From positions 682,001 to 746,000 of the forward strand of contig JBHGNT010000022.1 in the NCBI GenBank assembly GCA_043228905.1: DNA of 64,000 nt, given 5' to 3'. The DNA is from Azolla caroliniana (Eukaryota > Polypodiophyta). Made by a program: the position numbers and the translations under genes. Shown here piece by piece: positions 19,482 through 36,824 of the stretch. The notes beneath the pieces are model-generated. The model did no database searches. It was not told the origin of the DNA and saw only the letters and a program-made list of their open reading frames with translations. Numbering within the stretch: the first letter of the stretch is position 1; every line of letters starts with the position of its first letter.

Positions 19482-20950
19482 ATGTGTTGTACTATAGAAA
19501 AAGATGTAAAAAACTCATAGGGATTTGAAGTTTTCCATACATGGTCATGTTTAAGGAATCATACACTATTTGCACACTTACCTTATAAAGATTAATGGCT
19601 AAGATGGGGCTAAAAGGCCATATATAAAGCATAATGCCACAAAATATTGTATGTGGCTATGCATGGGGTACTTTCAAACTTTGTCGTCTCATTGAATTGA
19701 GCTATAACTACTCATATCTTCATTCTTCTCCCTCTCTATGGCAATGGCTCCCCTTGTTTCTATTGCATAGTTATGGTATCCTCAAACTATTGTGTACAAG
19801 ATCCAAGGAAATTACATACTAGATTCTTGTAACATATTACAAGACTTATTCTGTGTTTGGCTTGAGACTAGGTAGGTCGCGAGTTAAACTCGAGAAGTCT
19901 CATTTGATAATCAATTGTAGTTAATGCTAGTTAAACTATTTGGGATCATGTCACTATGTTGTAATATGGTAAATTATTACATGGAGTAGACGATGTTCAA
20001 AAGGAGTATTGTTTTTATGGTTGTCAATCCAAAATTGAGAATTCCTTCTCCTATTGGACTTCCTCCATCTCCCTCCATCTCCCCTCCAATCTCCACTTCC
20101 TCTAGTCCAATGATATTTCCTTATCATAATTTTCTTGTTTTGTTGCCACCTCATCAAATTCATGTAACTTGTACATAGACTTATAATATTAAACAAGACA
20201 CGTACAAATATTCATGATAAGAGCTTAAAATGTGCATGAAGATTAAAACGTGCTCGCCTTATTTTTGGCTCATTGCAAATCTTGCTATATAATGATGTTG
20301 CATCCCATTTTCAACAAAAACAAAATGAGGAAATATCCACCACTTCCTATCCATTACACCAAAACAAAAGTTTTGTGATGATAAAATTTATCTTGGTGTC
20401 ACTCCCATGTCAAAAAATTTTGTTGGCTGGTTGAAAGGAAGTGTATAATGGGTACTCATCCATTAATAGAAGAAACAATGATTACACTACCTCTTTTTCG
20501 TTAATCATGGAATATGATCATCCATGTGTGTAATCTTACTCTTTATTTTCATGAAAAAAAAAGCTTTATGATGATCTAAGTCATGATCCCAAACTTTTGA
20601 GGGACATTATTTTGTTTCGTGTGGACTAAAGAGTTTTCTAGAATTATGAAATCTAAATATTTGATAGAGGTTTGACTAATGGTATGGTTGTAAATGTTAC
20701 GAAAAGATGATTGTTGTTATTGTCTAGAAAATGACAGATGACCCATGTTAAAAGCTAAGGGAACATAAAGTTGCGTGTCACTTATGCCATAGTAAAATCA
20801 AGCCAATCTAAAAGTAGAGCATATAAAGTCGCATATCCCGAGAAAGAAACTTTCAAGACACAAAAGGAAAAAGAAAAGCTAAAGAATATAAGCCTCCACT
20901 AAAGATGCCATTGTGATTGATGTGATTATTTGTAACATATATGACACACA
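19482..20950. other. AT-rich intergenic stretch
   Basis: No supportable gene. There are short frames only, no splice-consistent coding, and no LTR ends that I can pair. Confidence 0.5.
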
Positions 20951-21026
20951 AAAGCTCTTGTAGAGCATTTAGCAATGTGGTTCTCACACTAAAGCTCTTG
21001 TAGAGCATTTAGTAATGTGGTTCTCA
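20951..21026 (+). repeat. Short tandem duplication (about 40 bp, two copies)
   Basis: AAAGCTCTTGTAGAGCATTT followed by AG(C/T)AATGTGGTTCTCA occurs twice, at about 20951 and 20991. Each copy contains the palindrome AGCTCTTGTAGAGC. Confidence 0.8.
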
Positions 21027-21383
21027 TGAGGTGGCACTATATTTTGCTTAAACGCTAGACAATCAATAACATTATGACTCGAGCTATTATTTGGTTTACA
21101 TAAATCCACACACTCGGCTACCAATCGAAGCCACCAACCTATGCATCAATATATGATTACATGGTAAACCAAGTGAGGTGACAAGTCTCGATAATGTAAT
21201 TGAGATTTTCCTCCTCACAAAGGGCGCAAACATTGAGCAAAGGGATTCAACCAAGTTTCCTCCACCATTAGAGCACAATAACACCAACATGAGTGCTGAA
21301 TTCTACTACGAATGACGTGCCCAATAAAACTTGGGGCTCGACAACACACATTCACCATCAAATATATATATACAAACTGCAAC

Positions 21384-21640
21384 ATGTCTAGTTAGCATGG
21401 ACATTGGTGGCCATTTATGATGTCGTCATTGGTCTAAACTACCGATTTCTTTCGAAGATACTGACGATCTGTATATACAGACTATAGCGGGTCTAGTTAG
21501 AGTGGACATCAGGGGCTATATTATGATGAAGCTGTTGGTCAGAGCTACCGATTTCTTTCGAAGATACTCGCGATCCGGTTCCAGTCAGGGTGGCATGGGT
21601 GGTCGCAACTACGATGCCATTGATCAGAGCTATTCTTTTC
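21384..21640 (+). repeat. About 97-bp tandem repeat, 2.6 copies, upstream of PECT1
   Basis: Units start near 21384, 21481 and 21577. They share 'ctagttag...tggacat', 'ctaccgatttctttcgaaga' and 'ggtcagagcta'-like blocks. The last unit is partial. Confidence 0.7.
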
Positions 21641-21712
21641 TAATTCTTCAAATAAGATGAGCTCTCTTTTAGCCTCCTCAGTGATGCATAACACGCACAA
21701 TGACAACCTTAT

Positions 21713-21808
21713 TACATACATACATACATATACATATACATATACATACATCCATACATCCATCCATCCATAGATACATACATACATACATACATACATA
21801 CATACACC
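21713..21808 (+). repeat. Microsatellite (ACAT)n/(ATCC)n
   Basis: Tandem ACAT, TACATA and CATC tetranucleotide/hexanucleotide repeats over about 95 bp, about 310 bp upstream of the PECT1 start codon. Confidence 0.9.
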
Positions 21809-21998
21809 GAATGAGACTGTCTCTGGGGGGGAACCGAAAGGAATCTGCGAAGGGAAGTTTCCGGATTTCCTTCCGTTTCCGGGGTATTGTCCGGCGATCG
21901 ACGAGAGGAGGGCAGTTTTCCGGTAAGTTTAGAAAACCACTCTACCTCCACAAAACCAGGAAGGGCAGTTCTTTCTGATCATTTTAGAAAACCAGTAA

Positions 21999-27533
<5,535 letters not shown>

Positions 27534-28045
27534 AAGGGCATTGCCTGACATAGAATGACATGACATGACATGACATGACGCAACGAATCAGTGAAGATCA
27601 ATGTAGTTCTATTTATTTCGCCTGTTTTTATATGAGTTCTTGGCACCATGGGGATCATGGTGTGAGGAGGAAAAGCAAAAATTGAAGTCTATCCTTATTT
27701 CCCGAGGAGATACTTCCAAATGCTGAAAAGCGTAGGTTTTATTGTTCCTTTTACTTTTAAGTGAGCCAAGTCTATTGAAGATGGCATCTATATTCTAGCT
27801 GACAAACATGTAATCACTAACCAAAATATATATTATAGCCACATGCGGCATCCCTCTGGCAAGACCTTTTCTGTCAGAAGTTTTAAAAAGATATGGTAAA
27901 GAGGGTAGGGATCTGTAAAACCTCGAGATAACCTTTTTATTTTGGAAAATACGTTCTTATAATACTTACAAACCCTTTTTTTCATTCTCCCTTTTATATT
28001 TTATTCTATTGGAGTTTTACATTGTGTTTGTAATCAAATTCATAT
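27534..28045 (+). other. PECT1 3' flank
   Basis: This contains the PECT1 3' untranslated region. A short (TGACA)n run lies at about 27556-27579 (GACATGACATGACATGACG). No clear AATAAA is present and no other gene is seen. Confidence 0.4.
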
Positions 28046-29180
28046 GTGCATTTCTGTCATGTGGATTCATGCATATACACATTACAAATTGACGAAATTG
28101 TGATGAACGATCATCCATGGATCATACCTCCATCCAAAGGTCATAAAATTGAGAGAATCCAAGTTCAATTCGATATCGGTACTTTTGTGGATTTAACCTC
28201 TAGAAAAAGCAACTTAAGTGAGAAATTACTGTTGGGATTAGCCAAAATGATGCCTCAACTAATACTGCAAGACATTATGATCCTACTAAAGGAAAGAAGA
28301 CACATGATGGCAAGATATTTCATAGTAGCACTTTACTTGAGAAGAATTCAGATAGTATTCAGAATATGCCCCTTAATGCTAGAGACAGTAGCTTAACTAC
28401 TCACTATAGTAGGTATGAAACATTAACAAGGAACAATGGAAAATTCAACACCTTAAAAGAAGGCGAATACCTTCTATGCTCGAAGTTTCTCATATTTATG
28501 TTTAGTCTTGAATGTGTCCAAGAACTCCACAACAGAAAGAGAAGCTTTAGCCATGGTATATGTAGTTCAAAAGTTTAAACAATACCTCCTTGCAAGACAT
28601 TTTAGCTTTTATGTCTATCTAGTTAACAAGATTTGCTCCACAGGGAAAATCTTTGGTGGATTGTCATGTTATTAGGATTTGATTTGAAAGTCGTCGTACA
28701 AAAAGGAAAAGATCATAACCTCGTTGATCATTTCTCTTGTTTTGAAGAGTGTGAAGCACCCAAAGAGTAGAGGATGAGGCACTTGTTCCCATGTTATTTA
28801 GTGTAGATGCCATATACTAGAATGGAAAAATAACATTGCTCATTTCTTGACTAAAGGACTCGTCTTCTTGAAGCTTTTAAGTAAAGAGGAAGTGCAGATG
28901 CTAGCAAGAATAAATTATAGGCAATTCATGATGATTTTCGGGCACCTCTAAAGAAAAGGATGTGGTGATGTCCTAAGATGATGGATACTAGATCGTGATG
29001 TGATCGCAGTCCTTAAACAAACTCATTATGGGGTTGAAAATGGAAATTTTAGTTCAAAAATCACTTCATGCTTGCTTGTGGTGGCCGGCGCTTTTAAAGG
29101 ATACCCATGAATATGTAAAAAGTTGTGACAAGTGCCAATGGCACAATCGTGTAGTTAAGGCTAACTAAAATGAAAGCCTA
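28046..29180 (+). pseudogene. Degraded Ty3/gypsy pol (RNase H and integrase zinc finger)
   Basis: At about 28515-28620 the plus strand reads NSTTEREALAMVYVVQKFKQ, then LLARHFSFYV, a gypsy RNase H block. At about 29050-29150 it reads SLHACLWWP ... EYVKSCDKCQWHN, the integrase HHCC zinc-binding end. The frames are interrupted by stops between these blocks. The frame at 28046-28396 upstream has no recognisable motif but may belong to the same element. The C-terminal end appears at 30140-30390 after an interruption. Confidence 0.7.
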
Positions 29181-30139
29181 TACTAAAAGTGATGCTTAGT
29201 TTCTAGCCTCAAGTTCGAACTTGCGTTTAAATCGGGTGAAAGTATTTGTCGATCACCTTTGAGCTACTAGCTTAGCTTTGTAGATAGTGTTTAAACTTTC
29301 TCTTGCTTTACTCTCTCACACGTAGACAATAATGTAAGCATAAGAAGATACATATTATTTACGCCACTTCTTATTACATAGAGGTTTAACAACGTAGAAG
29401 AGGAGATTAAGGTTTGGCACTTAGGTTTTAACCCTAGGCTCTCTTAACTGTAATGGAGGATTAAGGAGATAGAAGAAGAGCTCTTAGTGCACCAATCGAA
29501 AGGAGAAATTGTAAGAATGAAGAAGAGCTCCTAAATTCACCAAAAGGTCTCTTTTATAGCTTTTTACAAGGCAAAGTGTCTCCCTTTGACCACTTTACAT
29601 AAAGTAGTCAAGTGTGAACAACTTAGGGCCTAGTGTATGAATTGTAATATTCAATTCTATGATGTTGGATTATGATTAAGTGTATTATCACTTGACCACT
29701 TTACATAAAGTAGTCAAGTGTGAACAACTTAGGGCCTAGTGTTTTTGACTACATAAGAAAGCTTGCTACCTTTTTATCATGGAGGCTTGACTTATATTGA
29801 GACGATGATAGTGTGGCTATGTCTCTCGTTTGCTAAGCACGTGCGATCGTCGCAAGACCCAAGGCACGACTCACATCAACCCTCGATGGTATGGGACATC
29901 GAGGAGGTTTGGGTCTATCTTATGCCATGTTAGGAGGTGGTTTGGAACCCCTCTTTCCTTTCTTTGGTCTATAATTCCTTATGTTTTTCTTAATTAATTC
30001 TAAGTTAAAATCTAACAAGTACCTAGTCTCCGAGTAGTGATTTAGGAAAGATGGGATAGAAATCCCCTAACCACAAGCCTAGAACACCTCGAACACCTCA
30101 TCAAAACTCGACTTGTAGCTCTCTAGGCTCTTATTGTAG
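29181..30139. other. Non-coding insert within the gypsy relic, with a 51-bp direct repeat
   Basis: This AT-rich stretch separates the integrase zinc finger from the integrase C-terminus of the same kind of element and is likely a later insertion. A 51-bp block (TTGACCACTTTACATAAAGT ... GGGCCTAGTGT) occurs at 29586-29636 and 29692-29742. I could not pair termini or a target duplication. Confidence 0.5.
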
Positions 30140-30380
30140 AAAATGCTCAAAGGAAAGCAAGAGACAATAATAAAGTAAAAGGAAAGGGAATCGAGGAAGG
30201 TAAAATGGTTTTGTTGTTATGTTTACATAGATTGAAAAAGAAACTAAAACTCGGGTGGAAGGACCATATATTATCCAACAAATCACAAAAGCAAGAGTTT
30301 GCAAGTTAGCTACATTAGATGGAGAAGAGCTCCTAGAGTTTATCATTGGTAGCAAACTTAGCACTATGTACCTATGACAA
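30140..30380 (+). pseudogene. Integrase C-terminal (GPY/F) remnant of gypsy element
   Basis: From about 30262 one frame reads GPYIIQQITKARVCKLATLD and on through GEELLEFIIGSKL. This is the GPY/F module and the post-integrase motif of plant gypsy elements. The preceding Lys-rich stretch (RLKKKLKLGW) is in a neighbouring frame. It probably belongs with the relic at 28046-29180. Confidence 0.65.
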
Positions 30381-30390
30381 AAGGCACTGC

Positions 30391-31762
30391 AAGCTAAGCT
30401 TGAAAATGCGGTGAAGAAGAACATGCGATTAAAGGTTGTCATTTGATCGACACCTCAGCAAAATTACAACAAACAAGACATTCACACCCTTTCAATAACA
30501 TTGGTCACTACAAAAACAATTACAATTGGTTGTTATAACCGCCTTGTAAAATTAATGGTAAACTAATGATGGCTTCAATTGATATAGGAACGATTGTCTT
30601 AACCATTTCATTTGAATCTTGGCAAACCTTATGGTCACCTTTGTATGACATATTGAGAATAGACTAGATAGGTATAGAGTTACACTAATAGAGATGTATA
30701 CGTTGCAATACAAACTTTCTATATTACATATGAGAGTAGCCCACAATGGTAGTCCTCTTTTGCACTCAGATCTTAGAGCTTAGATGGGATTTCGACTAGC
30801 CGACTACAAAGTTAGTGTAAGAGAAAGAGAGTGGATATTTATATTCTCAGTTTGGTCTCGTTGTCATATTAAATGTGCAAGCCAGATGATAGTGGTAGGG
30901 ATATTCCTTTTTTGTCAATTGACTTGTCATGTTTAATATGACATAACTCCCCATACAAACTAGTGCTAGATAGTACTTATATGAAAGTCAATGATATATA
31001 TTGAAGAATAAGTACATCTTAACTTGCCAACAAAGAACCTTTTTTTAGTTGATCTGACTAGTCAATCTCATTACCCCATACTTCCCTCTATCCTAAATAC
31101 ATTCTGTCCTACTAATCTACAATTTCCTACATTGACACCCATGGGCTCATATGGTCATGTTGCACAATAGCTACTCTTCATTTGGAGTGCGATCACAAAA
31201 TGTGCACTCTCATACATGTGGGAATAAATTGACACTTGGGGCTGATTATTGATTATATATAACAACCTTCATGTGCTTACCATCCAAACAATCTACTATG
31301 TTTCAATGGTTTAACTACCACTGGTGTTAGTATCACGTGCAATAACAAGACACTACCAAGAGCACTTCCTGTTAGAAGTACAAATCATGGCCTTAGTAGT
31401 TCTATAAAATGAAGTAATCCTCTCCCAAGATTGGGTTACTAAAAGTCGATGCCTAATGCAACTCAAGACATTGTTAGGGATTATTGAAGAATATGAAAAG
31501 CCCTATGAACTAATAGCCTCAAACTAAACTTGGTTGACAATATATTGTTACCACTTGAAATAATATATTGCATGGCACATACACACTCAAATGCTACCAC
31601 CCAAGCTAGGAGTGGGCACAAAAAATTCACATGGGTTAACGTACATGGATTTGTAGCCAAGGGAAAAAGGCCTTATGGTGAGTTAGAAATGTAGTCACGA
31701 CCAACCAAGGATGACACTAGGGAAAGTAACAATTTTGGTTCCTTGTTCACAATCAACTCCGT
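30391..31762. other. AT-rich stretch without recognisable genes
   Basis: Short frames only. No conserved motif, no paired LTR ends and no tandem array. Confidence 0.5.
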
Positions 31763-32289
31763 TGTCGTGAAGATTTTCGTCCATAGGCGGAAACCGGGGT
31801 GGAATAGGCAAATTGGTGGTGTGCACCATGTGCACATGTATACTAGGAAATGATGTATAGAAATAAGAGGGGGAATTTTATCCCACATTGTAAGCTCCCT
31901 TCCTCCTTGGGCTATAAAGGGAAGGGAGGGGTCACTTATGACGTTGTTGCCTATTTTGCGTATGAAAGGTATACCACTTGGTGTAGAGTTCTTACCGTTT
32001 TAGGTTTAGGGTTTCGTTTAGGGTCTCCTTGTTCATCCCCGGTTAGGGTTTTCTCATAGTTTTGGTGCGGTCCATGTGGCCACCATCATTGTAATCAATC
32101 GTTCGTTTTAATATATCTTGTTGTGGATCTTGCTTCCATCTATTTTGGTCTATGCTTATGTGCTACTCTTCATCTTCTCATCCGGTGTTAAGCTTCCATT
32201 TCTCATATCTTATTCTTTCTCCTCTACTCCCTAGTCCAAGACCCACGTGGTCCCGCCCCTTCTACACGCACGCGCGTAACAACGCGACA
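31763..32289 (+). repeat. 5' LTR of element J
   Basis: TGTCGTGAAG...AACGCGACA, with GTGCACCATGTGCAC near 31820 and a GGGCTATAAAGGGAAGGG TATA region near 31910. It is related to LTRs H (365) and I (52465). Confidence 0.92.
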
Positions 32290-32449
32290 TCTTTGGTGAA
32301 CCTGACGTGAAGGGCAGCAAGGGAGCATGGAGATGTAAGAAGACTTCGACTTCGAGGAGATGATGGCAAAGATCGTGATGGAAGCCGGACGAAAGATGGC
32401 GAAGCGAGATGCGGCTCAACAAGCCGTCGAAAGGGTGGTCAATCGAGTC

Positions 32450-33126
32450 GCCGGTTCAACGGGGACAATGTCTCGAGGTTCTTAGAAGCATACAATGCCG
32501 AGATGACGAAGGAGGGCGTGGATGAAGCGACAAGGCTAGAGTATTTTCCTCGAGTGGCGGTCGTATCGGTGCACAAGGAGGTCAAGGAGCTATGAGAAGC
32601 TCACGAGTCGTGGGTGTCCTTGGAGGGAGCCCTATTGGAAGCGTACGGGTATGCAAAACCGGAGGGGCGAGGTCGACATGAGTTGGACTGATGGGTGGCG
32701 TCGATGGAACGCCATTGGAGCGCGATGGATGCATTCCGAGAGTATGAGCACCGTTTCTCTCAACTCTCGGAGCGACATTGGAGATCGGTGGGGGCGGACA
32801 AAGTCCTCCTATTTTTGAAGACGATCCATCAAGAGGAGAGGATGGACATCTTATTCGAGCTTCAAGATGATTATGGAATGCATGGTCTCACCGAGGAGTT
32901 GTCCGAGGTGGAATGGGTGTGCCGGCAACATGATGTGAGGCGGTCGGCCACAACACGGCCCACGAGTGGCGGAGAAGAGAGAGCGGCGAGTGACTACGCA
33001 CTACCGTCGGAAGAGAACTCAACGCAAAACGGTTCGGAGGAGCTCGACCTAGAAGCGCTAATACGGGAGGCATGCGAGCTTGTGAAGGGGAAAATCGAAG
33101 CTGAAGAAGGGCTTATTATGGAGTAG
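32450..33126 (+). pseudogene. Gag-like frame of element J
   Basis: One frame reads RFNGDNVSRFLEAYNAEM (from about 32440), a plant retrotransposon gag entry motif. It then continues through LEYFPRVAVVSVHKEV, SWVSLEGALLEAYGY and AFREYEHRFSQLSERHWRSV to VLLFLKTIHQEERMDILFEL, the spacing of the Retrotrans_gag capsid domain. In-frame TGA codons at 32593 and 32689 and a TAG at 33124 interrupt it. The same frame stays open from 33148 to about 33598. No zinc knuckle or protease follows. It could supply packaging or dimerisation, but this copy is broken. Confidence 0.7.
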
Positions 33127-33598
33127 GGCCGGAGGCGATCGGAGGATGTGGAGGAAGAAGCCTCCCTAAGCGTAGAAGACGGGGCCTATATGGAGGCCGG
33201 AAGAGCGTACGACGATGATATGGGAGAGGGTGCGGAGCAAGCGACCCTCTTGCCTTGCGGTGAAGGGATGGCCATGGAGGCCGGTAACTACGGATTCGGG
33301 ACATGGCGGCCCGAAACATCGAGTGGGGAGGAGACAAGCGGCGGTGCCGGGTCCTTACCCACACCGGTTCTGGAGACTCCGACATCCGACCCGAGAGCCG
33401 GTGTGAGACCTAGAGTGATGAACGGTGGCGGTGGCAAGGCGGGCAACCAAGACGACGGCAAGGAGATCGAGGAAGAGGAGGCGGCAAGCGTAATCGAGGC
33501 TTTCACGATTGGAGACAGGGTAGCCACGGACAACGACGTCCGGATAGAGGTGGCTACGGACATAACGAGTGGCGGTGCTGCGACCTTACACACACCGG

Positions 33599-34352
33599 TG
33601 TCGTGCCTTTCGGCTCCGGATCGTTGCGTGAGTCAAGGCACCGGATCGTTTGCGTGAGTCGGGTGGGAACCACTGGGGTTTTGGACTAGGAAGAAGAGAG
33701 TTTTAAGGCTAATAAGAATATAAATATGTTGTAAGAAAGAGTTATAGCAAACTCGTGAATCCCACGAGTGTATTGTATTAGATTAATCAATATGAATATA
33801 AGAATATAAACTTCGGTTGAAAGAGAATGATATAGAATTCTCGTGAATCCCACGAGTATAGTTTATTAATTGGTGTTTTTTAGAAACATATCTAGTTTCC
33901 AAATATTTTTCACACACAATTACATTGTGCTCCCCATCCTTATGTAGTGATGAGGAAGTCTTAGTAATCCATGCTTTTTCTCTAACTATAGACCCCATGC
34001 TTTTCCTATAGATAGACTATATGCTTTATCTAAAGTGATCATGCTTTTTTCTAACTTGTGCGTTTTTTATCATGCACGCTAGATGTGTATGTGTAGCTTT
34101 TTCTTTTGTTATGCGTTTTTCTAATGTTTATCCTAGCGTGAATTTACCTTTCTATGTGGGACATCTATGCTTTAACACTAATGAAATGCTAGTGTAATGG
34201 TAAGACATTACATTATTAACATGGAGGTGCAAGGTTCGAATCTTGCCCTATGCATGTTCCATTTATTTTGCTATTTTCTTCTATTTCTTCATTTTTTATT
34301 GAATCTAATACTATATACGTTTTTCACGTAGTGTACAAAATACACTACGACA
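33599..34352 (-). mobile_element. Solo LTR F, TGTCGTG family type 3
   Basis: Plus-strand ends are TGTCGTGCC and CACTACGACA, flanked by an exact CCGG duplication (33595-33598; 34353-34356). Orientation is minus, because the reverse complement of its left end (TAGTCCAAAACCCC...) matches the right ends of LTRs J and I. It has 92% of the length of LTR G and shares with it the twice-repeated CTCGTGAATCCCACGAGT palindrome. A tRNA-like module lies on the plus strand: A box TAGTGTAATGG (34190-34200) and B box GGTTCGAATCT (34233-34243). Confidence 0.85.
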
Positions 34353-35905
34353 CCGGCCCTAGAGGCTCCGACGGTCGGCCCGAGTACCGGCATGAGTCCT
34401 AGAGCGACGGGCGGTGGCGATGGCAAGGCCGGCAACTGAGACGACAACGAGGAAGGTCATAGCGGACGGAGGAGAAACCCCTCGCGCCGAGACCGGATAC
34501 TACGGCGGTTGCGCTCGAATGCCAACATAAGACCGGAGAGAAGGGCGGTGGCCATGAGGAGGCGTGGCCTGGAGCGAACACGTGCGAAGATGAGGATGCG
34601 AGGCCCGGAACGGGCATATACAAGAGGACTGACGGAGAGGTTAGGAGCGGCAAGGAGGAGAGAGTCGGGAACCGACCCGATCAGAAGATGAACCGGTCGA
34701 TAATCCGACACGACCGGAAGACGAGGCGGAAGAAGATTGGAGTGGGGTCCGGTCAACCGGGCTCGAACCGAAGAAGAGCCGGCAAGGCCGAATTTGTGCG
34801 GACAAACATGTACCAGTCGGTTACGGTTACGGAAGGGAGCCGACCAAACCGAAACTTGATTAGCCGAGACCGATCCGGGCGAAGGCTAAGTCGGCATGAT
34901 TAGAGGTCGAGGCGAACGAGCCACAACACCCGGTGGGAGCTGGTGATCGCGAGAAGGAGGCTAACCAGGCACGGTGATTACAGCTTGGCGGAAAACCGAG
35001 AGCAAGAGGAACCCTCCACACCTATTCTTGAGACTTCAGCGGTTGCGGATCAACATAAGATGGAAGAGATGGCGGGTGGCGGTGGGGAGTCGGAGACCGG
35101 AACGGACGAGGCTACCGGAACGGGTACCTGGTGCGTGAAGACGGACGAGCACGGCCCAGACGGCAAGCCGGAGTCGGAAGGGGCTACGGCAACAAAGGAC
35201 GAAGAGACCGACGCGGAGGTTGGGTCTACAACGGATGAAGCATGTAACACGAAGCATGCACTACGAACGACAAAGGGCCAAGAAGCAAGCATGCACCCAG
35301 AAAAGCAGCAACGAGTGACTGGCAACGACGGATAGGTCGAGCCGTTGAGAGGCAAGCACGCGGTAAGAGGCGGAGCAGTGAGTTGCCGGGATCGGCGGAT
35401 GAACGACGAGAGGGAAGGATGGTGCGCGGAGAACAACGGGGTACACACTGGGAAGAGAAGACGCGGCGGCTTCCCGGAGGGCATGCAAGGCCAAGCGGGC
35501 CAAGAGGGCGCAAGTCAAGGCGAGGCAGTAACAAGAGCCTTGAGGGACACTGACACGGAGGTCGGGATGACGGTACGCTCTACGGCGAGAGATCATGACG
35601 GGCAAAGGAGAGGCAAGGAACGCGGAATGGGGTCGCCTAAGGGCCAAAGAATGAGCGCATATTCGGGGGACAACATCGGCGCATGAGAAGAGCCTATGGA
35701 AGGCAAGCGCGGAATAGGAAGAGTCGACACGCCGAGGTGTTCGGCATGCGGAGACGATAGAACCAAGGGAGGAACATACGCGGCATGAAAGGGGCGGAAT
35801 CCGGAGTGCGATCGGAGAGATCGGGAGTGCACCCGGAGGACATACGAGCCTTTGCGAGGAATGCACGCGGCGAGAGATGGAGCGGTGAGGTGCCGGTATC
35901 GGCGG

Positions 35906-36824
35906 TGTCATGAAGAATGTGCTTCACGATATAAAAATGAGCTTAAATGTTGTATTTAATAATATTTGAGAGACTTGAACCCACATCCTTATATACGATG
36001 TACAATGTACATACCACTAGGCTAGGCTATTTATTTGTAAAAGTGTGTAATAAATGTGCTTCATGATATAAGAATGAAGCTATATATTGTATTAAGTAAA
36101 ATTGAGGAACTTGAACCCTCAACCTTGTATATCAAGCACAAAGCATACACCACTAAGCTAGGCTATTTGTTTTAGGGTTATATCCATCATTATACTTATC
36201 CCAATACATGGGAGCTCAAATGAGCATGATGGCTATCATGCATCACATGGAATGCATGTGCGCCAAATGGCGATCATGCATAAGATGTAACTCATGCATT
36301 AGATGAATGCCATTACCATATGCATGGAAATACTTATAAAAAGAGGGGCAAGGAAAACAAGGGAAGAAATCAAGAGAAAGTGAGAAAATAATACAATCAA
36401 CTAAAGAAGACGAGCTCATTGGGTGGAGAACCTCTCGTTTCGAAGTTGAGGTCGTGGGTTCAAATCAAGGGTCGGTAGAGAATGTGTTCAATTTGCGATC
36501 AAGGATTGTAAAGTTGGTAAAATATTGTCTTTCTAATATACATCATGTTTATATCAAATACTCTTGCTTCTTGATTCATACTTTGTCTCAATCTTCCTTA
36601 TTAAATCATATTTTGTCTCTATCTTGCTTCTTGAATCATATGTTGTCTCTATCTTCTATCTATTCTCATCTCTCTCTCTCACACACATTACTCGTAACTC
36701 TTCTTCTTGCTACTCTTAACCTTTCTAACATCACCATACAAGCCTTATTAAAATTTAAGTTCCTTCAACTCCCCTTAACCTTCGTCCCTGCGACTTCGCC
36801 GCACGAACCACAACTACCTCGACA
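35906..36824 (+). mobile_element. Solo LTR E, type 2, with three tRNA-like modules
   Basis: It starts TGTCATGAAG after GCGG (35902-35905) and ends CTCGACA before GCGG (36825-36828), an exact duplication. It is homologous to LTRs C and D (ATGCAT-rich block at about 36225-36320, before a TATAAAA box). Two minus-strand tRNA-like modules lie at 35969-36025 (A box TAGCCTAGTGG, B box GGTTCAAGTC) and 36104-36161 (A box TAGCTTAGTGG, B box GGTTCAAGTT). One plus-strand module lies at 36412-36466 (A box GAGCTCATTGGG, B box GGTTCAAATC). It interrupts element J. Confidence 0.85.

Noticed and set aside
21713-21808. CRISPR-like array
   Set aside because: Repeats are contiguous short tandem units without spacers, and the DNA is plant nuclear.
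21700-21978. Open frames over the ACAT microsatellite
   Set aside because: Tetranucleotide repeats give open frames by composition; no conserved protein features.
34185-34255. True tRNA gene
   Set aside because: A and B boxes are present, but I could not form a convincing acceptor stem and anticodon arm, and the same module recurs inside LTR copies; tRNA-like is the safer description.
35261-35911. Long minus-strand open frame (216 codons)
   Set aside because: It is antisense to the GC-rich internal region of element J, is Arg/Ser/Pro-rich with no motif, and several overlapping frames of the same kind occur there because stops are rare in GC-rich DNA.
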